From: an uncultured Lachnospiraceae bacterium
Lineage (GTDB): Bacteria; Bacillota; Clostridia; Lachnospirales; Lachnospiraceae
Assembly (NCBI GenBank): GCA_946407765.1
Contig: CAMJPD010000003.1
Coordinates: 1 to 57,692, forward strand
Length of the DNA stretch: 57,692 nt
Direction of reading: 5' to 3'
Positions 7,884 to 16,936 of the stretch are shown in pieces. Each line of letters begins with the position of its first letter. The first letter of the stretch is position 1. A program made the translations under genes and the position numbers. The notes below the pieces were generated by a model. It did no database searches. It was not told where the DNA came from and was given only the letters and a program-made list of their open reading frames with translations.

Positions 7884-8975
7884 TTACTTATTAGATACTA
7901 AACTTTGTATCTTATTTATTAAAATCTCAGTTACAAATCCAAATGTAAATGATAAAACAAATATTACTATAGAAGCAAATGGTATAGAAAATAACAAATT
8001 ATATTTTAATGGATTAAATTTGATTATCCCATAATATATATGTATCATCATAGGATGAATTAAATATATTACTAAAGTACATTTAGAAATTAGCCTTACT
8101 ATCTTATTATCAATATTGATATTAATAAATGAAACAAAAATCAATATAGATAAAATAATTGTTAAGGTACTTGATGTGCCAAGAAAGATCACTGATTTAT
8201 TATTTATATTGTATATAAAATAAAATACTATTATAAGAGCCGATACTATAGAACAAATTATAGAATGTGTTTTGTTAATCTTATCTGTTAATTTAGAAAG
8301 AAGGCCTCCTATGCAAGTCATGATTATATATATTCCTGATGGAAGAAAATTGTATATAGATATTCCTGTGTATTTTGTAAATATAGGGATAAATATATTA
8401 AACAAACATAAAAGTCCCGTTAAGATATATATATTGTAATCATTATCTTTAATAAATGATTTAATAATAGGTAGGATAATATATATTTTAATTATGTCAT
8501 ACATAAACCACATATGACCCCATTGATTCTTAGCAGTTAAAACTGATCCTATGCTTCTTGTCACTGTGTCTATAGTGATAGGATGTGTTTTTAAAATGTT
8601 TATAAAATCACCTATAGAATAAAGTCTACGGCCTCCAATTATTTCTAATAAAAGAGTAAACAAGATACCAAATATAAATAAATATAAAAAGAGTCTTATA
8701 ATATTTTTAGATATGGATTTATATGTACATTCTTTATTATCTGATAAATAAATATATCCTGTAATCATAAAAAATAAATTAACAGCAAACCATAATATAT
8801 AATTTATAGACCATAAGATTATGCTATAAAAACCATCATAGCCACCAAGGCTGAAAAAATAATCTAAGCACGAGCCCGCTACATGCTTAATAATTATAAG
8901 TGCGCAGGCAAATACTCTAAGATAATTAATAAAAATATATTCTTGTTTTCTATCTGTACCAAGCAAACTTGACAT
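7884..8975 (-). CDS. Acyltransferase family 3 membrane protein
   Basis: The 363-residue protein has about ten hydrophobic helices and the family 3 acyltransferase mark near the N-terminus, R20-x10-H31 in YLRVFACALIIIKHVA. Other family features are the loop QWGHMWFMYDI before a helix and the C-terminal YLIHPMM. Such enzymes acetylate or succinylate surface sugars, peptidoglycan or polymers across the membrane. The substrate is unknown. It is followed after 10 nt by deoC and preceded by a lipoprotein gene that stops 1 nt before it; the lipoprotein could be its partner at the cell surface, which is only an inference. Confidence 0.85.
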   Translation of the reverse strand: MSSLLGTDRKQEYIFINYLRVFACALIIIKHVAGSCLDYFFSLGGYDGFYSIILWSINYILWFAVNLFFMITGYIYLSDNKECTYKSISKNIIRLFLYLFIFGILFTLLLEIIGGRRLYSIGDFINILKTHPITIDTVTRSIGSVLTAKNQWGHMWFMYDIIKIYIILPIIKSFIKDNDYNIYILTGLLCLFNIFIPIFTKYTGISIYNFLPSGIYIIMTCIGGLLSKLTDKINKTHSIICSIVSALIIVFYFIYNINNKSVIFLGTSSTLTIILSILIFVSFININIDNKIVRLISKCTLVIYLIHPMMIHIYYGIIKFNPLKYNLLFSIPFASIVIFVLSFTFGFVTEILINKIQSLVSNK

Positions 8976-8976
8976 A

Positions 8977-10071
8977 TTATTTCATACTAACAATCTTTAC
9001 GGCCCCACCCATCTTTTTGAGAGTAAGTTCTATCTTTGTTGGCTCTTCTCTTCCTGCCTCATAAGATATAAGAACGATTCCTTGGCCTAAATCTGTAGCT
9101 TCTAAGGTATCAAGCATTTCGTCAGTTACATCTTGTGCATTAATTACCATATCTGCCCCTACTTCTTCTGTTCTCTTATCAACATCTGCTATACATTCAC
9201 TAGTCATATATTTCTTTTTAAGATTTTCTAACCTTTCTACAAAATCATTTAGACTATCTTCCTGTCTAAATTCATCAAAATATGCTCTATAAAAATTATA
9301 GCCAAATACAGCATTTGAAATATCATCAAATAAAATAACTGGCCAGCCATAATCTTTTATTCCTGAGATTCTAAGATTATTGGCATCTCTATACATCTTT
9401 ACATATTTTATTCTTGTAGCATCATCTTCTTCGTTAGCGACATTAAATACAGCTTTAGTAAGTTCTTCATCCCCACCACAGATTTTAAGAAGACTCTCAT
9501 AATTATTGGAACCATCTTCTGCTATCTCATGCCTAATATAAGTGTATTCATCACCATCTTTTTTTAAGTGATAACATCCTGGAAAGGCTCCGCCATTCTT
9601 CATATGGAATATCGTCCCATATAATTCATAGCCATAAATATAAAAGTTACCATATACCTTCACATCAGAAACATCTGTATCGTCTATCTTTACTACATAT
9701 GGAGTAGGTATTTCAACAGCACCTTGGCCTCCAAAATATTTATTAGCTTCTGTTACCATCTGAGAAGTTATGACCTCTAAAATTTTATCATTACCTGTAT
9801 ATTTAAAATCCTTACTTGCATCAAAAGAAAATTCTCTTTCTGTCATATGGTTTACTCTTTCAGCATTATTATCTGCATCACTTTCCTTACTAGCTTCACT
9901 CACCTGATCTAGGGCGCCTGTTGCAGTATCTATACTGCCTGCAGCTTCTAGAACTTCAAGCGGAGATGCTTCACTAGAATTTATATTTTCTGGCATAGAG
10001 TCAACCATAGAGCATGATGTTAAAACAACACACACTATAATAAAATAAATCATTGAAAGATATTTTCTCAT
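8977..10071 (-). CDS. Lipoprotein of unknown function
   Basis: The 364-residue protein has a lipoprotein signal (MRKYLSMIYFIIVCVVLTSC, lipobox LTSC with Cys20), then an acidic Ser/Ala-rich spacer to about residue 75 and two possible globular parts. The middle part (about 85-190) is beta-rich with FYIYGYELYGTIFHMKNGGAF. The C-terminal part (about 260-364) has MTSECIADVDKR, INAQDVTDEMLD and IELTLKKMGGAVKIVSM, which reminds me of DUF3828-type domains, but I cannot confirm that. It is the first gene of the operon down to malQ, under a promoter overlapping that of guanine deaminase. Confidence 0.75.
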   Translation of the reverse strand: MRKYLSMIYFIIVCVVLTSCSMVDSMPENINSSEASPLEVLEAAGSIDTATGALDQVSEASKESDADNNAERVNHMTEREFSFDASKDFKYTGNDKILEVITSQMVTEANKYFGGQGAVEIPTPYVVKIDDTDVSDVKVYGNFYIYGYELYGTIFHMKNGGAFPGCYHLKKDGDEYTYIRHEIAEDGSNNYESLLKICGGDEELTKAVFNVANEEDDATRIKYVKMYRDANNLRISGIKDYGWPVILFDDISNAVFGYNFYRAYFDEFRQEDSLNDFVERLENLKKKYMTSECIADVDKRTEEVGADMVINAQDVTDEMLDTLEATDLGQGIVLISYEAGREEPTKIELTLKKMGGAVKIVSMK

Positions 10072-10084
10072 CTATTAATACTCC

Positions 10085-10114
10085 TTGTATTATTAATAAT
10101 ATCAATGGTATAAT
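10085..10114 (+). promoter_or_regulatory. Guanine deaminase promoter
   Basis: TTGTAT (10085-10090) and a perfect TATAAT (10109-10114) are 18 bp apart, 50 nt before the guaD ATG. Confidence 0.6.
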
Positions 10115-10141
10115 TTTATCACATTGTAAATTTTGCTACAA
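10113..10141 (-). promoter_or_regulatory. Promoter of the lipoprotein-acyltransferase-deoC-WYL-malQ operon
   Basis: On the minus strand TTGTAG (10136-10141) and TAAAAT (10113-10118) are 17 bp apart. Its -10 overlaps the -10 of the divergent guaD promoter, so the two probably exclude each other. Confidence 0.6.
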
Positions 10142-10166
10142 GCAAATAATTATTTAGGAGACAATT

Positions 10167-11471
10167 ATGATTTATGCTTTAAAAGGCGATATTGCTTACT
10201 CAAAAAATCTAAACGAACTAAGCACATATAAAAATCACTATCTTATATGTGATGGAAAAAAATCTCTTGGTGTATTTAAATCAATACCAAAAAAATTTAA
10301 AGTATCAAAAATATATAATTTTAGTGATAAATTAATCATTCCTGGTCTAGTTGATATGCACTTGCATGCTCCTCAATATTCTTTCATAGGCATGCGCATG
10401 GACTTAGAACTAATTGACTGGTTAAATACTAATACTTTTCCAGAAGAAGCAAAATATAAAAATAAAAAATATGCGGAAAGTGCATATAAAATATTTGCAT
10501 CTGATCTTAAAAAAAGTGCAACTACAAGATTTGTATGCTTTGCAACTCTTCACTATGATGCAACAAGCATACTTTTTGATCTTCTTGAAAAAACTGGCCT
10601 TAAAGGCTATGTTGGAAAAGTTAATATGGACAGAAACTCTACTAAGGAACTTTCTGAGACCAAAGAAGATTCTATTAAGAACACTCTAAAACTTATTAAA
10701 AAAGTTTCTAAAAATAAAAATGTAAAATATATTATCACTCCACGTTTTATACCAAGTTGTAGCAATGAACTACTTAAAGAACTTGGTAAGATTTCTAAGG
10801 AATATAGCCTACCTATACAATCACATTTAAGCGAAAACAGATCTGAGGTATTATGGGTTAAGGATTTACTTCCAGAAAGTAAGAGTTATGCTGATGCATA
10901 CCATATGTTTGAACTTTTTGGAGAACATACTAATACTGTAATGGCTCACTGTGTGTGGTGTAACGAAATAGATATGAAACTTATGGAGAACAATAAAATT
11001 TGGGTTGCTCACTCTCCATCATCAAATAGAAATCTCTCATCTGGTAATGCACCTATAAGAGAGTATCTTGATAGAAATATAAATGTTGGACTTGCAACAG
11101 ATGTTGCCGGAGGTTCATATCTTTCAATGTTTAGAACTATTGAAGATACAATAACTACAAGTAAGTTAAAATGGCTAGAAAAAGACATAGAAAAAGAAAA
11201 GAATACATCTACAAAAGAACTCAAATCTCTTAAATTTAATGAGGCCTTCTATCTTGCAACAAGAGGTGGTGGTAAATTTTTTGATGATGGTGATACGAAG
11301 GTAGGCTCTCTTGCTGAAGGCTTTGATTTTGACTGTCTCGTCCTTGATGATAAAAATTTTGATACAACATTATATAAAGAACTAACAATAGAAGAAAGAC
11401 TTGAAAGATTTATGTATAGGCCTAATGAAAAACTTGTTGCAAAATTTGTAGCAGGAAAGAAAATAATCTAA
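10167..11471 (+). CDS. guaD: Guanine deaminase
   Basis: The 434-residue amidohydrolase shows the guanine deaminase pattern: IIPGLVDMHLHAPQY with metal ligands His65 and His67, TPRFIPSCS, QSHLSENRSEV, MAHCVWC and HSPSSNRNLSSG, with the last metal Asp in GLATDVAGG. It converts guanine to xanthine and ammonia. ATG follows TTAGGAG with suitable spacing. It is a single-gene unit between its own promoter and terminator. No xanthine-using gene is nearby, so its place in purine salvage or nitrogen supply is from family knowledge. Confidence 0.94.
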   Translation: MIYALKGDIAYSKNLNELSTYKNHYLICDGKKSLGVFKSIPKKFKVSKIYNFSDKLIIPGLVDMHLHAPQYSFIGMRMDLELIDWLNTNTFPEEAKYKNKKYAESAYKIFASDLKKSATTRFVCFATLHYDATSILFDLLEKTGLKGYVGKVNMDRNSTKELSETKEDSIKNTLKLIKKVSKNKNVKYIITPRFIPSCSNELLKELGKISKEYSLPIQSHLSENRSEVLWVKDLLPESKSYADAYHMFELFGEHTNTVMAHCVWCNEIDMKLMENNKIWVAHSPSSNRNLSSGNAPIREYLDRNINVGLATDVAGGSYLSMFRTIEDTITTSKLKWLEKDIEKEKNTSTKELKSLKFNEAFYLATRGGGKFFDDGDTKVGSLAEGFDFDCLVLDDKNFDTTLYKELTIEERLERFMYRPNEKLVAKFVAGKKII

Positions 11472-11474
11472 ATA

Positions 11475-11507
11475 CAAAAAAAGCCTTGCTATAATAGCAA
11501 GGCTTTT
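11475..11507. terminator. Bidirectional terminator of guaD and hppA
   Basis: AAGCCTTGCTA (11481-11491) pairs with TAGCAAGGCTT (11495-11505) around TAA, with A-run and T-run flanks. Confidence 0.92.
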
Positions 11508-11522
11508 TTAAAATCATATTTA

Positions 11523-13514
11523 TTAACCAAGAAACCCTAGACCACCGTTTATTGTCATAAATACTGTTGCAAAAACTAGTGAAACAATAGTCATAAGTTT
11601 TATTAAGATATTAATTGATGGACCTGATGTATCTTTAAATGGATCACCTACTGTATCACCTACAACTGCTGCTTGGTGAGCAGGTGAGTGCTTACCGCCG
11701 TGAACTCCTGATTCAATGTATTTTTTAGCATTATCCCATGCACCACCAGAATTTGACATGAAGATTGCAAGACAAACACCTGATACAAGTGCACCAGCAA
11801 TAAGGCCGCCAAGTGATTGAACTCCAAATAACATACCAACAATAATTGGAACGAGCACTGCCATAAGACCTGGGATTATCATTTCTTTAAGTGCTGCATT
11901 TGTTGAAATTGCAACACACTTTTTATAATCTGGTTTTCCTGTTCCTTCCATGATACCAGGAATTGTTTTAAATTGATGACGAACTTCTTCTATCATTGCA
12001 TAAGCTGCCTTTGAAACTGATTCCATTGTAAGAGCACTGAACATAAATGGAAGCATTGCACCAATGAGAAGTCCTATAATTGTCATTGGGTTTAATATAT
12101 CTATAGCACTTAAGTTAACTGATTGAGCATATGAAACAAATAATGCAAGAGCTGTGAGTGCTGCAGAACCAATTGCAAAACCTTTACCCATAGCTGCTGT
12201 TGTATTTCCTACTGAATCGAGTGTATCAGTAATTTCACGAACACTTTCATCAAGTCCAGACATTTCTGCAATACCACCTGCGTTATCGGCAATAGGACCA
12301 TAGGCGTCAACTGCAACAGTAATACCTGTTGTAGAAAGCATACCAACTGCACTAAGTGCAATACCATAAAGACCAAAGAATTTAAATGCAACAAATGTTG
12401 CAACACCTATTAAAACGATAGGAATACATGTAGATTTCATACCTACTGCAAGTCCTGAAATAATTGTTGTTGCAGGACCAGCTTCTGATTGTTCAGCAAT
12501 CTTCTTTACTGAAGAATAATCACTAGATGTATAAATTTCTGTAAGTTTACCAATTGCGATACCAACTACTATACCAGAGCAAGTTGCAATACCTGCATTA
12601 AAATTTCCTAGTGTGCTATTGCTGCAGAATAATGAGCAAACAGCAACTATAAGAGCAGATACATAAGAACCTGTATTAAGTGCACCTGCTGGATTCTTTC
12701 CTCCACGAACAAAAAGTGAACCTATTATTGCAGCAACTATACCAATTGCAGCAAGACACATAGCACTAAGCACTCCGTTTTGTCCATAAGAAATTGCGCC
12801 AAGTGTGCATGCAGAAATAATTGCACCAACATAAGATTCAAAAAGGTCAGCGCCCATACCTGCAACGTCACCAACGTTATCACCAACGTTATCTGCAATA
12901 ACAGCTGGGTTTCTTGGATCATCTTCAGGTATTCCTGCTTCTACTTTACCAACAAGGTCTGCACCAACGTCAGCAGCCTTTGTATAAATACCACCGCCTA
13001 CACGGGCAAATAATGCAATTGTTGATGCACCAAGTGAATAACCCGTGAGGAAGCTTACGTCTTTAGTTATAAGATAAAGAATTGCACATCCAAAAAGTCC
13101 AAAACCTACAACGCACATACCCATAACAGAGCCACCTCTGAATGCGATAAGAAGAGCCTTGTCCATTCCAGAATTTTTAGCTGCATTCGTTGTACGTACA
13201 TTAGCTTTTGTAGCAACTGTCATTCCTATGTAGCCAGCAAGTATAGAAAATATACTTCCAAGTAAGAAACAGAAAGCAGTTGTTGGATTTATGAATTTAA
13301 ATATAGCAGCAAATAAAATTACTATAACAACTACAAGAGATTTATATTCTGCAAAAAGAAAAGCTTTAGCACCATCTCTGATTGCTTTTGAAATTTCGAT
13401 CATTCTCTCTGTGCCTTCTTCTTCCTTGCCGATCATTCCCATAAGTGCGAAAGCATAAAGAATTGCAACTGCAGCAACAACAGCTGCAACAATTACGAGC
13501 ATTAAATCTTGCAT
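11523..13514 (-). CDS. hppA: K+-dependent membrane-bound pyrophosphatase (ion pump)
   Basis: The 663-residue protein has about 16 membrane helices and the pyrophosphatase core: [35 protein letters not shown] and the late repeat [15 protein letters not shown]. It uses pyrophosphate to pump H+ or Na+ out of the cell. The motif [10 protein letters not shown] has Ala where K+-independent pumps have Lys, so it should be of the K+-dependent type; whether it moves Na+ or H+ cannot be told by eye. It stands alone between its own promoter and a terminator shared with guaD. Energy saving by pyrophosphate fits an anaerobe. Confidence 0.96.
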   Translation of the reverse strand: MQDLMLVIVAAVVAAVAILYAFALMGMIGKEEEGTERMIEISKAIRDGAKAFLFAEYKSLVVVIVILFAAIFKFINPTTAFCFLLGSIFSILAGYIGMTVATKANVRTTNAAKNSGMDKALLIAFRGGSVMGMCVVGFGLFGCAILYLITKDVSFLTGYSLGASTIALFARVGGGIYTKAADVGADLVGKVEAGIPEDDPRNPAVIADNVGDNVGDVAGMGADLFESYVGAIISACTLGAISYGQNGVLSAMCLAAIGIVAAIIGSLFVRGGKNPAGALNTGSYVSALIVAVCSLFCSNSTLGNFNAGIATCSGIVVGIAIGKLTEIYTSSDYSSVKKIAEQSEAGPATTIISGLAVGMKSTCIPIVLIGVATFVAFKFFGLYGIALSAVGMLSTTGITVAVDAYGPIADNAGGIAEMSGLDESVREITDTLDSVGNTTAAMGKGFAIGSAALTALALFVSYAQSVNLSAIDILNPMTIIGLLIGAMLPFMFSALTMESVSKAAYAMIEEVRHQFKTIPGIMEGTGKPDYKKCVAISTNAALKEMIIPGLMAVLVPIIVGMLFGVQSLGGLIAGALVSGVCLAIFMSNSGGAWDNAKKYIESGVHGGKHSPAHQAAVVGDTVGDPFKDTSGPSINILIKLMTIVSLVFATVFMTINGGLGFLG

Positions 13515-13558
13515 AATTCCTCCTAAACTTTAACTTTAATAGTTAAATCAACTTTTAT

Positions 13559-13586
13559 ATTTTATCATATTCTAGATTTTTTACAA
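13559..13586 (-). promoter_or_regulatory. Probable hppA promoter
   Basis: On the minus strand TTGTAA (13581-13586) and TAAAAT (13559-13564) are 16 bp apart; a GGAGGAA ribosome site follows before the ATG at 13514. Confidence 0.5.
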
Positions 13587-13634
13587 GATATAAAGAAAAA
13601 TGTATAAAAATTTGCTTATCGACTTATATAAATA

Positions 13635-14891
13635 TTAGGAAAACTTTTTGTCCTTAATCTCATCAGGCAAATATTGCTGATCGACTTTGCTATCTTTATA
13701 ATCGTGAGGGTACTTATATCCTATACCTCTGCCTAATTCCTTGCTACCGCTGTAGTGCGCATCCCTTAGATGGTTTGGAATTGGCAAGTTTCCACTTTCT
13801 GCTACTTCGCTCATGGCATTTCCAATTGCAACTACAACTTTATTTGACTTCTTAGTTCTTGCAAGATAGAGTGCTCCCTCTGCAAGTATAATCTGAGCTT
13901 CTGGCATACCAACCCTTTCTACAGCCTGAGCTACATTTGTTGCAACGATTATAGCAAGAGGATCAGCAAGCCCTATATCTTCTGATGCAAGTATCATCAT
14001 TCTTCTTGCTATAAATTTAACATCTTCCCCCGCAGTAAGCATTCTTGCAAGATAATAAACTGCAGCATTTTCATCACTGCCTCTCATTGATTTTATAAAA
14101 GCTGATATGCAGTCATAATGTGTATCTCCGTCTTTATCATAAAGATAAGGTTTCTTACCAAGACATTCACTTATAATTTCTAAACTTATAATAATTTCTT
14201 TATCTGCACCACTTGGTTTTGTTGTCATTGCAGCAAGTTCTAATGCATTAAGGGCGCTCCTTGCGTCTCCTCCAGATGCATCACTTAGAAACTCCTTAGC
14301 TCTTTCTTCCATTTTGATATTCATCTCGCCAAGTCCATCTTCTTTATTAGTCAGTGCTCTATCAATTATTTTTCTTATGTCCTCTTTGGTTAATGGATTT
14401 AGCTCAACTACTCTTGCTCTTGAAAGCAAGGCCTTATTTACTTCAAAATATGGATTTTCTGTTGTTGCACCAATTAAAGTTATAATTCCATTTTCTACGA
14501 ACGGAAGTAGATAATCTTGTTGAGATTTATTGAATCTATGAATTTCATCTATAAATAATGTTGTCTTCTTTCCTGTTAAAGTAAATTCACTTTTGGCAAA
14601 TGCTACAACTTCTTCCATGTCTTTCTTGCCACTTGATACTGCATTTATCTGCCTAAAATAACTTTTTGTTGTGTTAGCAATAACTTTGGCAAGTGCAGTC
14701 TTACCAACTCCTGGAGGACCATAAAAAATTAGGGAGCCAAGTCTATCAGCTTCTATTGCTCTATATAAGAATTTATCTTTTTGTAATATGTGATCTTGAC
14801 CAACAACTTCATCAAGTGTTTTAGGCGCAAGCCTTTTTGCAAGAGGAAGAATTTGGGCAGATACTGAATCAAATAAACTATTCTGTTCCAT
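13635..14891 (-). CDS. rarA: Replication-associated recombination protein A (MgsA/RarA AAA+ ATPase)
   Basis: The 418-residue AAA+ protein has Walker A GPPGVGKT (58-65), Walker B LFIDEIHRFNKSQQD, sensor 1 GATTENPYFE and the sensor 2 region GGDARSALN. The C-terminal half (MRGSDENAAVYYLARML, PEAQIILAEGALYLA) is the typical clamp-loader-like collar and tetramer domain. RarA works at stalled replication forks together with SSB. It lies 23 nt after dusB's stop on the same strand only in position (dusB is the downstream gene), and its gap to hppA holds no strong terminator. Confidence 0.95.
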   Translation of the reverse strand: MEQNSLFDSVSAQILPLAKRLAPKTLDEVVGQDHILQKDKFLYRAIEADRLGSLIFYGPPGVGKTALAKVIANTTKSYFRQINAVSSGKKDMEEVVAFAKSEFTLTGKKTTLFIDEIHRFNKSQQDYLLPFVENGIITLIGATTENPYFEVNKALLSRARVVELNPLTKEDIRKIIDRALTNKEDGLGEMNIKMEERAKEFLSDASGGDARSALNALELAAMTTKPSGADKEIIISLEIISECLGKKPYLYDKDGDTHYDCISAFIKSMRGSDENAAVYYLARMLTAGEDVKFIARRMMILASEDIGLADPLAIIVATNVAQAVERVGMPEAQIILAEGALYLARTKKSNKVVVAIGNAMSEVAESGNLPIPNHLRDAHYSGSKELGRGIGYKYPHDYKDSKVDQQYLPDEIKDKKFS

Positions 14892-14914
14892 ATATAAATA
14901 TTATTATAGCACAT

Positions 14915-15895
14915 TTATAAATTTTCAAAATATGAATTAATATATTCTTTTAAATATTCAATATCTGTTATGTCGTTAAGTTTTTGTCTAAATTTTGTTG
15001 AACCAGGGAGTGATTTAGTATACCATGCAATGTGTTTTCTCATTTCTTGCACCGTTACATGTATAGATTTATATCTACTCATAAGATCTAAATGTTTAAA
15101 AATCATATCTTTAATTTCACTAGGTCTTGGTCTATCAATCTTCTTGTTATTTTCAAGATATTCCCTGCACTCTCTAACAAACCAAGGATTCCCACACACC
15201 CCTCTTGCAAGAGCAACGCCGGTGCAGCCAATATTTTCTATCATATTTTTAGCATCTTCAATAGTAAATATATTTCCAGAACCAATTACAGGAATTTTAA
15301 CTGAGTGTGCGATTTCTTTTAATACATCAAGATGTAGTGCTTCATTTAAATAATATTCATCTCTACATCTTGCATGAACTGTAATTGCAGATGCACCTGC
15401 AGCTTCACACATTTTTGCAAACTCTATTCCATTAATATGTTTTTTATCAAATCCTATTCTCATTTTAACTGTGACAGGAATTTTTTTAGCCTCAAGCACT
15501 CTTACCATAGTTTCTATTATTCTTTTTGCAAGTTCTATATCCTTAAGAAGTGCGCTTCCTTCTCCATTATTTACAACTTTAGGAACAGGGCAGCCCATAT
15601 TAATATCAACTATTTTATATGGATACTCATCTGTTACACGGTTAGCCATTGCAGACATAATAAATGGGTCAGATCCGAAAAGCTGCAGTGCTGCCGGTGC
15701 TTCATCTTCTGATGTTTCCATTATTACTTTGTTGTTTGGATTTTTATATAATATACCTTTTGCAGATATGAGTTCAGTTACAACAAGACTTGCACCCATC
15801 TCTTTACATATTAATCTATATGGCAGATCAGTAATCCCTGCCATTGGAGCAAGAGTTATACAAGAGTCAATTTGTACATTTCCTATGTTAAACAT
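14915..15895 (-). CDS. dusB: tRNA-dihydrouridine synthase
   Basis: This 326-residue FMN enzyme reduces uridines in the D-loop of tRNA. It has LAPMAGITDLPYR near the start, DINMGCPVPKVV with the catalytic Cys, TVKMRIGF, ITVHARCRDEYY and GSGNIFT. The frame is open for another 57 codons upstream, but those encode a sequence without any family likeness, so I place the start at the ATG at 15895 (MFNIGNVQIDSCITLAPMAG). It is divergent from the DUF4364 gene and followed by rarA after 23 nt. Confidence 0.93.
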   Translation of the reverse strand: MFNIGNVQIDSCITLAPMAGITDLPYRLICKEMGASLVVTELISAKGILYKNPNNKVIMETSEDEAPAALQLFGSDPFIMSAMANRVTDEYPYKIVDINMGCPVPKVVNNGEGSALLKDIELAKRIIETMVRVLEAKKIPVTVKMRIGFDKKHINGIEFAKMCEAAGASAITVHARCRDEYYLNEALHLDVLKEIAHSVKIPVIGSGNIFTIEDAKNMIENIGCTGVALARGVCGNPWFVRECREYLENNKKIDRPRPSEIKDMIFKHLDLMSRYKSIHVTVQEMRKHIAWYTKSLPGSTKFRQKLNDITDIEYLKEYINSYFENL

Positions 15896-15968
15896 TAGTG
15901 TATATTTTATCATATAAGGATAATTATTAATATTGTATTTTTTAGTATTTCTTGTTATTATTAATTTT

Positions 15969-16478
15969 ATGAAAGATATAAACATGATATACAAATTGAT
16001 GATTCTGTACTTAATCAACAGCGTGAATTTTCCACTCAGCAACTCACAAATTGCAAATTTTTTCACGCAATATAACTACATGGATTACATGAGTTTTCAA
16101 TTACTAATTGAAGAACTCGTCAACTCTGAAATGGTTAAGTCAAAGCAGTCAATTAATAGCGTTCTATATACAATTACCGACATGGGAAAGCAGGCCTTAA
16201 CTTATATGCAAAACGATATTTCAGAAGATAGCATCAACGACATGAACGAATTTGTAGAAAATAACAAGCTTAAATTGATGAAAGAATCTTCTTCTATTGC
16301 TAATTTTACACAAGGAATTAATGGATACAATGTAAACCTAGAACTTGTAGAAAGACAAAACTCAGTCCTAACAATAGATCTACTTATTAAGGATGAAGAA
16401 ATGGCTAGAACCTTATGTGAAAACTGGAAATCAAAATCAACAAAAGTATTTGATTATATATTAAACGAGCTATTATGA
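15969..16478 (+). CDS. DUF4364 family protein
   Basis: The 169-residue protein matches what I know as DUF4364, common in Lachnospiraceae: an N-terminal winged-helix part (IYKLMILYLINSVNFPLSNSQ, then MSFQLLIEELVNSEMV and LYTITDMGKQALTYM) and a C-terminal alpha/beta part (VNLELVERQNSVLTIDLLI, ARTLCENWKSK). It may be a DNA-binding regulator, but no function is established to my knowledge. The frame opens 36 nt earlier, but MKDINMIYKL fits the family N-terminus better; no Shine-Dalgarno site decides. Its stop overlaps the start of the next gene by 4 nt. Confidence 0.8.
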   Translation: MKDINMIYKLMILYLINSVNFPLSNSQIANFFTQYNYMDYMSFQLLIEELVNSEMVKSKQSINSVLYTITDMGKQALTYMQNDISEDSINDMNEFVENNKLKLMKESSSIANFTQGINGYNVNLELVERQNSVLTIDLLIKDEEMARTLCENWKSKSTKVFDYILNELL

Positions 16479-16933
16479 TGAATAATAACAAATTGTACTT
16501 TACCCTATCGCAAATATTCTTCAATAGATCTGAAATATCTCACCACGACATAACAAACAATATTTACACATACGAAAACATAGAGAACAATGATAATGAA
16601 ATGATTATAGACTGTATAGAGGATATAGAATTAAATTACGAAAAGAAAAATCATCATGAAAAGAAAAAACCGCACGAAGTTGATAAATTTAGATTAAAAC
16701 ACAACAAAAATGACAACATATTAACTATAACAAGGCATGGGTTCATAAAAAGTGAAATGATATTTGCCCCGGGCGGGGTGACGGACTTTGTCCATGATAG
16801 TGCTCTAGGCAAGATACATTTTATCTTGAATACTACAGAATTAAATATTAATGAGCACAATATAGAAATAACTTATGATTTATATGATAAGGAAAATCTA
16901 TTATCTAAAAACAAATTAGTAATTAATATCTAA
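16475..16933 (+). CDS. DUF1934-like calycin-fold protein
   Basis: The 152-residue protein has a long charged N-terminal part rich in Asn, His and Lys (about 1-80), then a beta-barrel-like part: LTITRHGFIKSEMIFAPGG, GKIHFILNTTELNI, IEITYDLYDKENLLSKNKLVINI. That pattern resembles DUF1934/YwiB, a small beta-barrel of unknown role. It overlaps the DUF4364 gene by ATGA, so the two are translated together. The stop is 3 nt from the end of the convergent division operon with no terminator between, so transcripts from both sides must overlap. Confidence 0.72.
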   Translation: MMNNNKLYFTLSQIFFNRSEISHHDITNNIYTYENIENNDNEMIIDCIEDIELNYEKKNHHEKKKPHEVDKFRLKHNKNDNILTITRHGFIKSEMIFAPGGVTDFVHDSALGKIHFILNTTELNINEHNIEITYDLYDKENLLSKNKLVINI

Positions 16934-16936
16934 TAC

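Noticed and set aside
15896..16066. 57 extra N-terminal residues of dusB
   Set aside because: They show no family likeness and would run into the divergent gene's region; the ATG at 15895 matches the family start.
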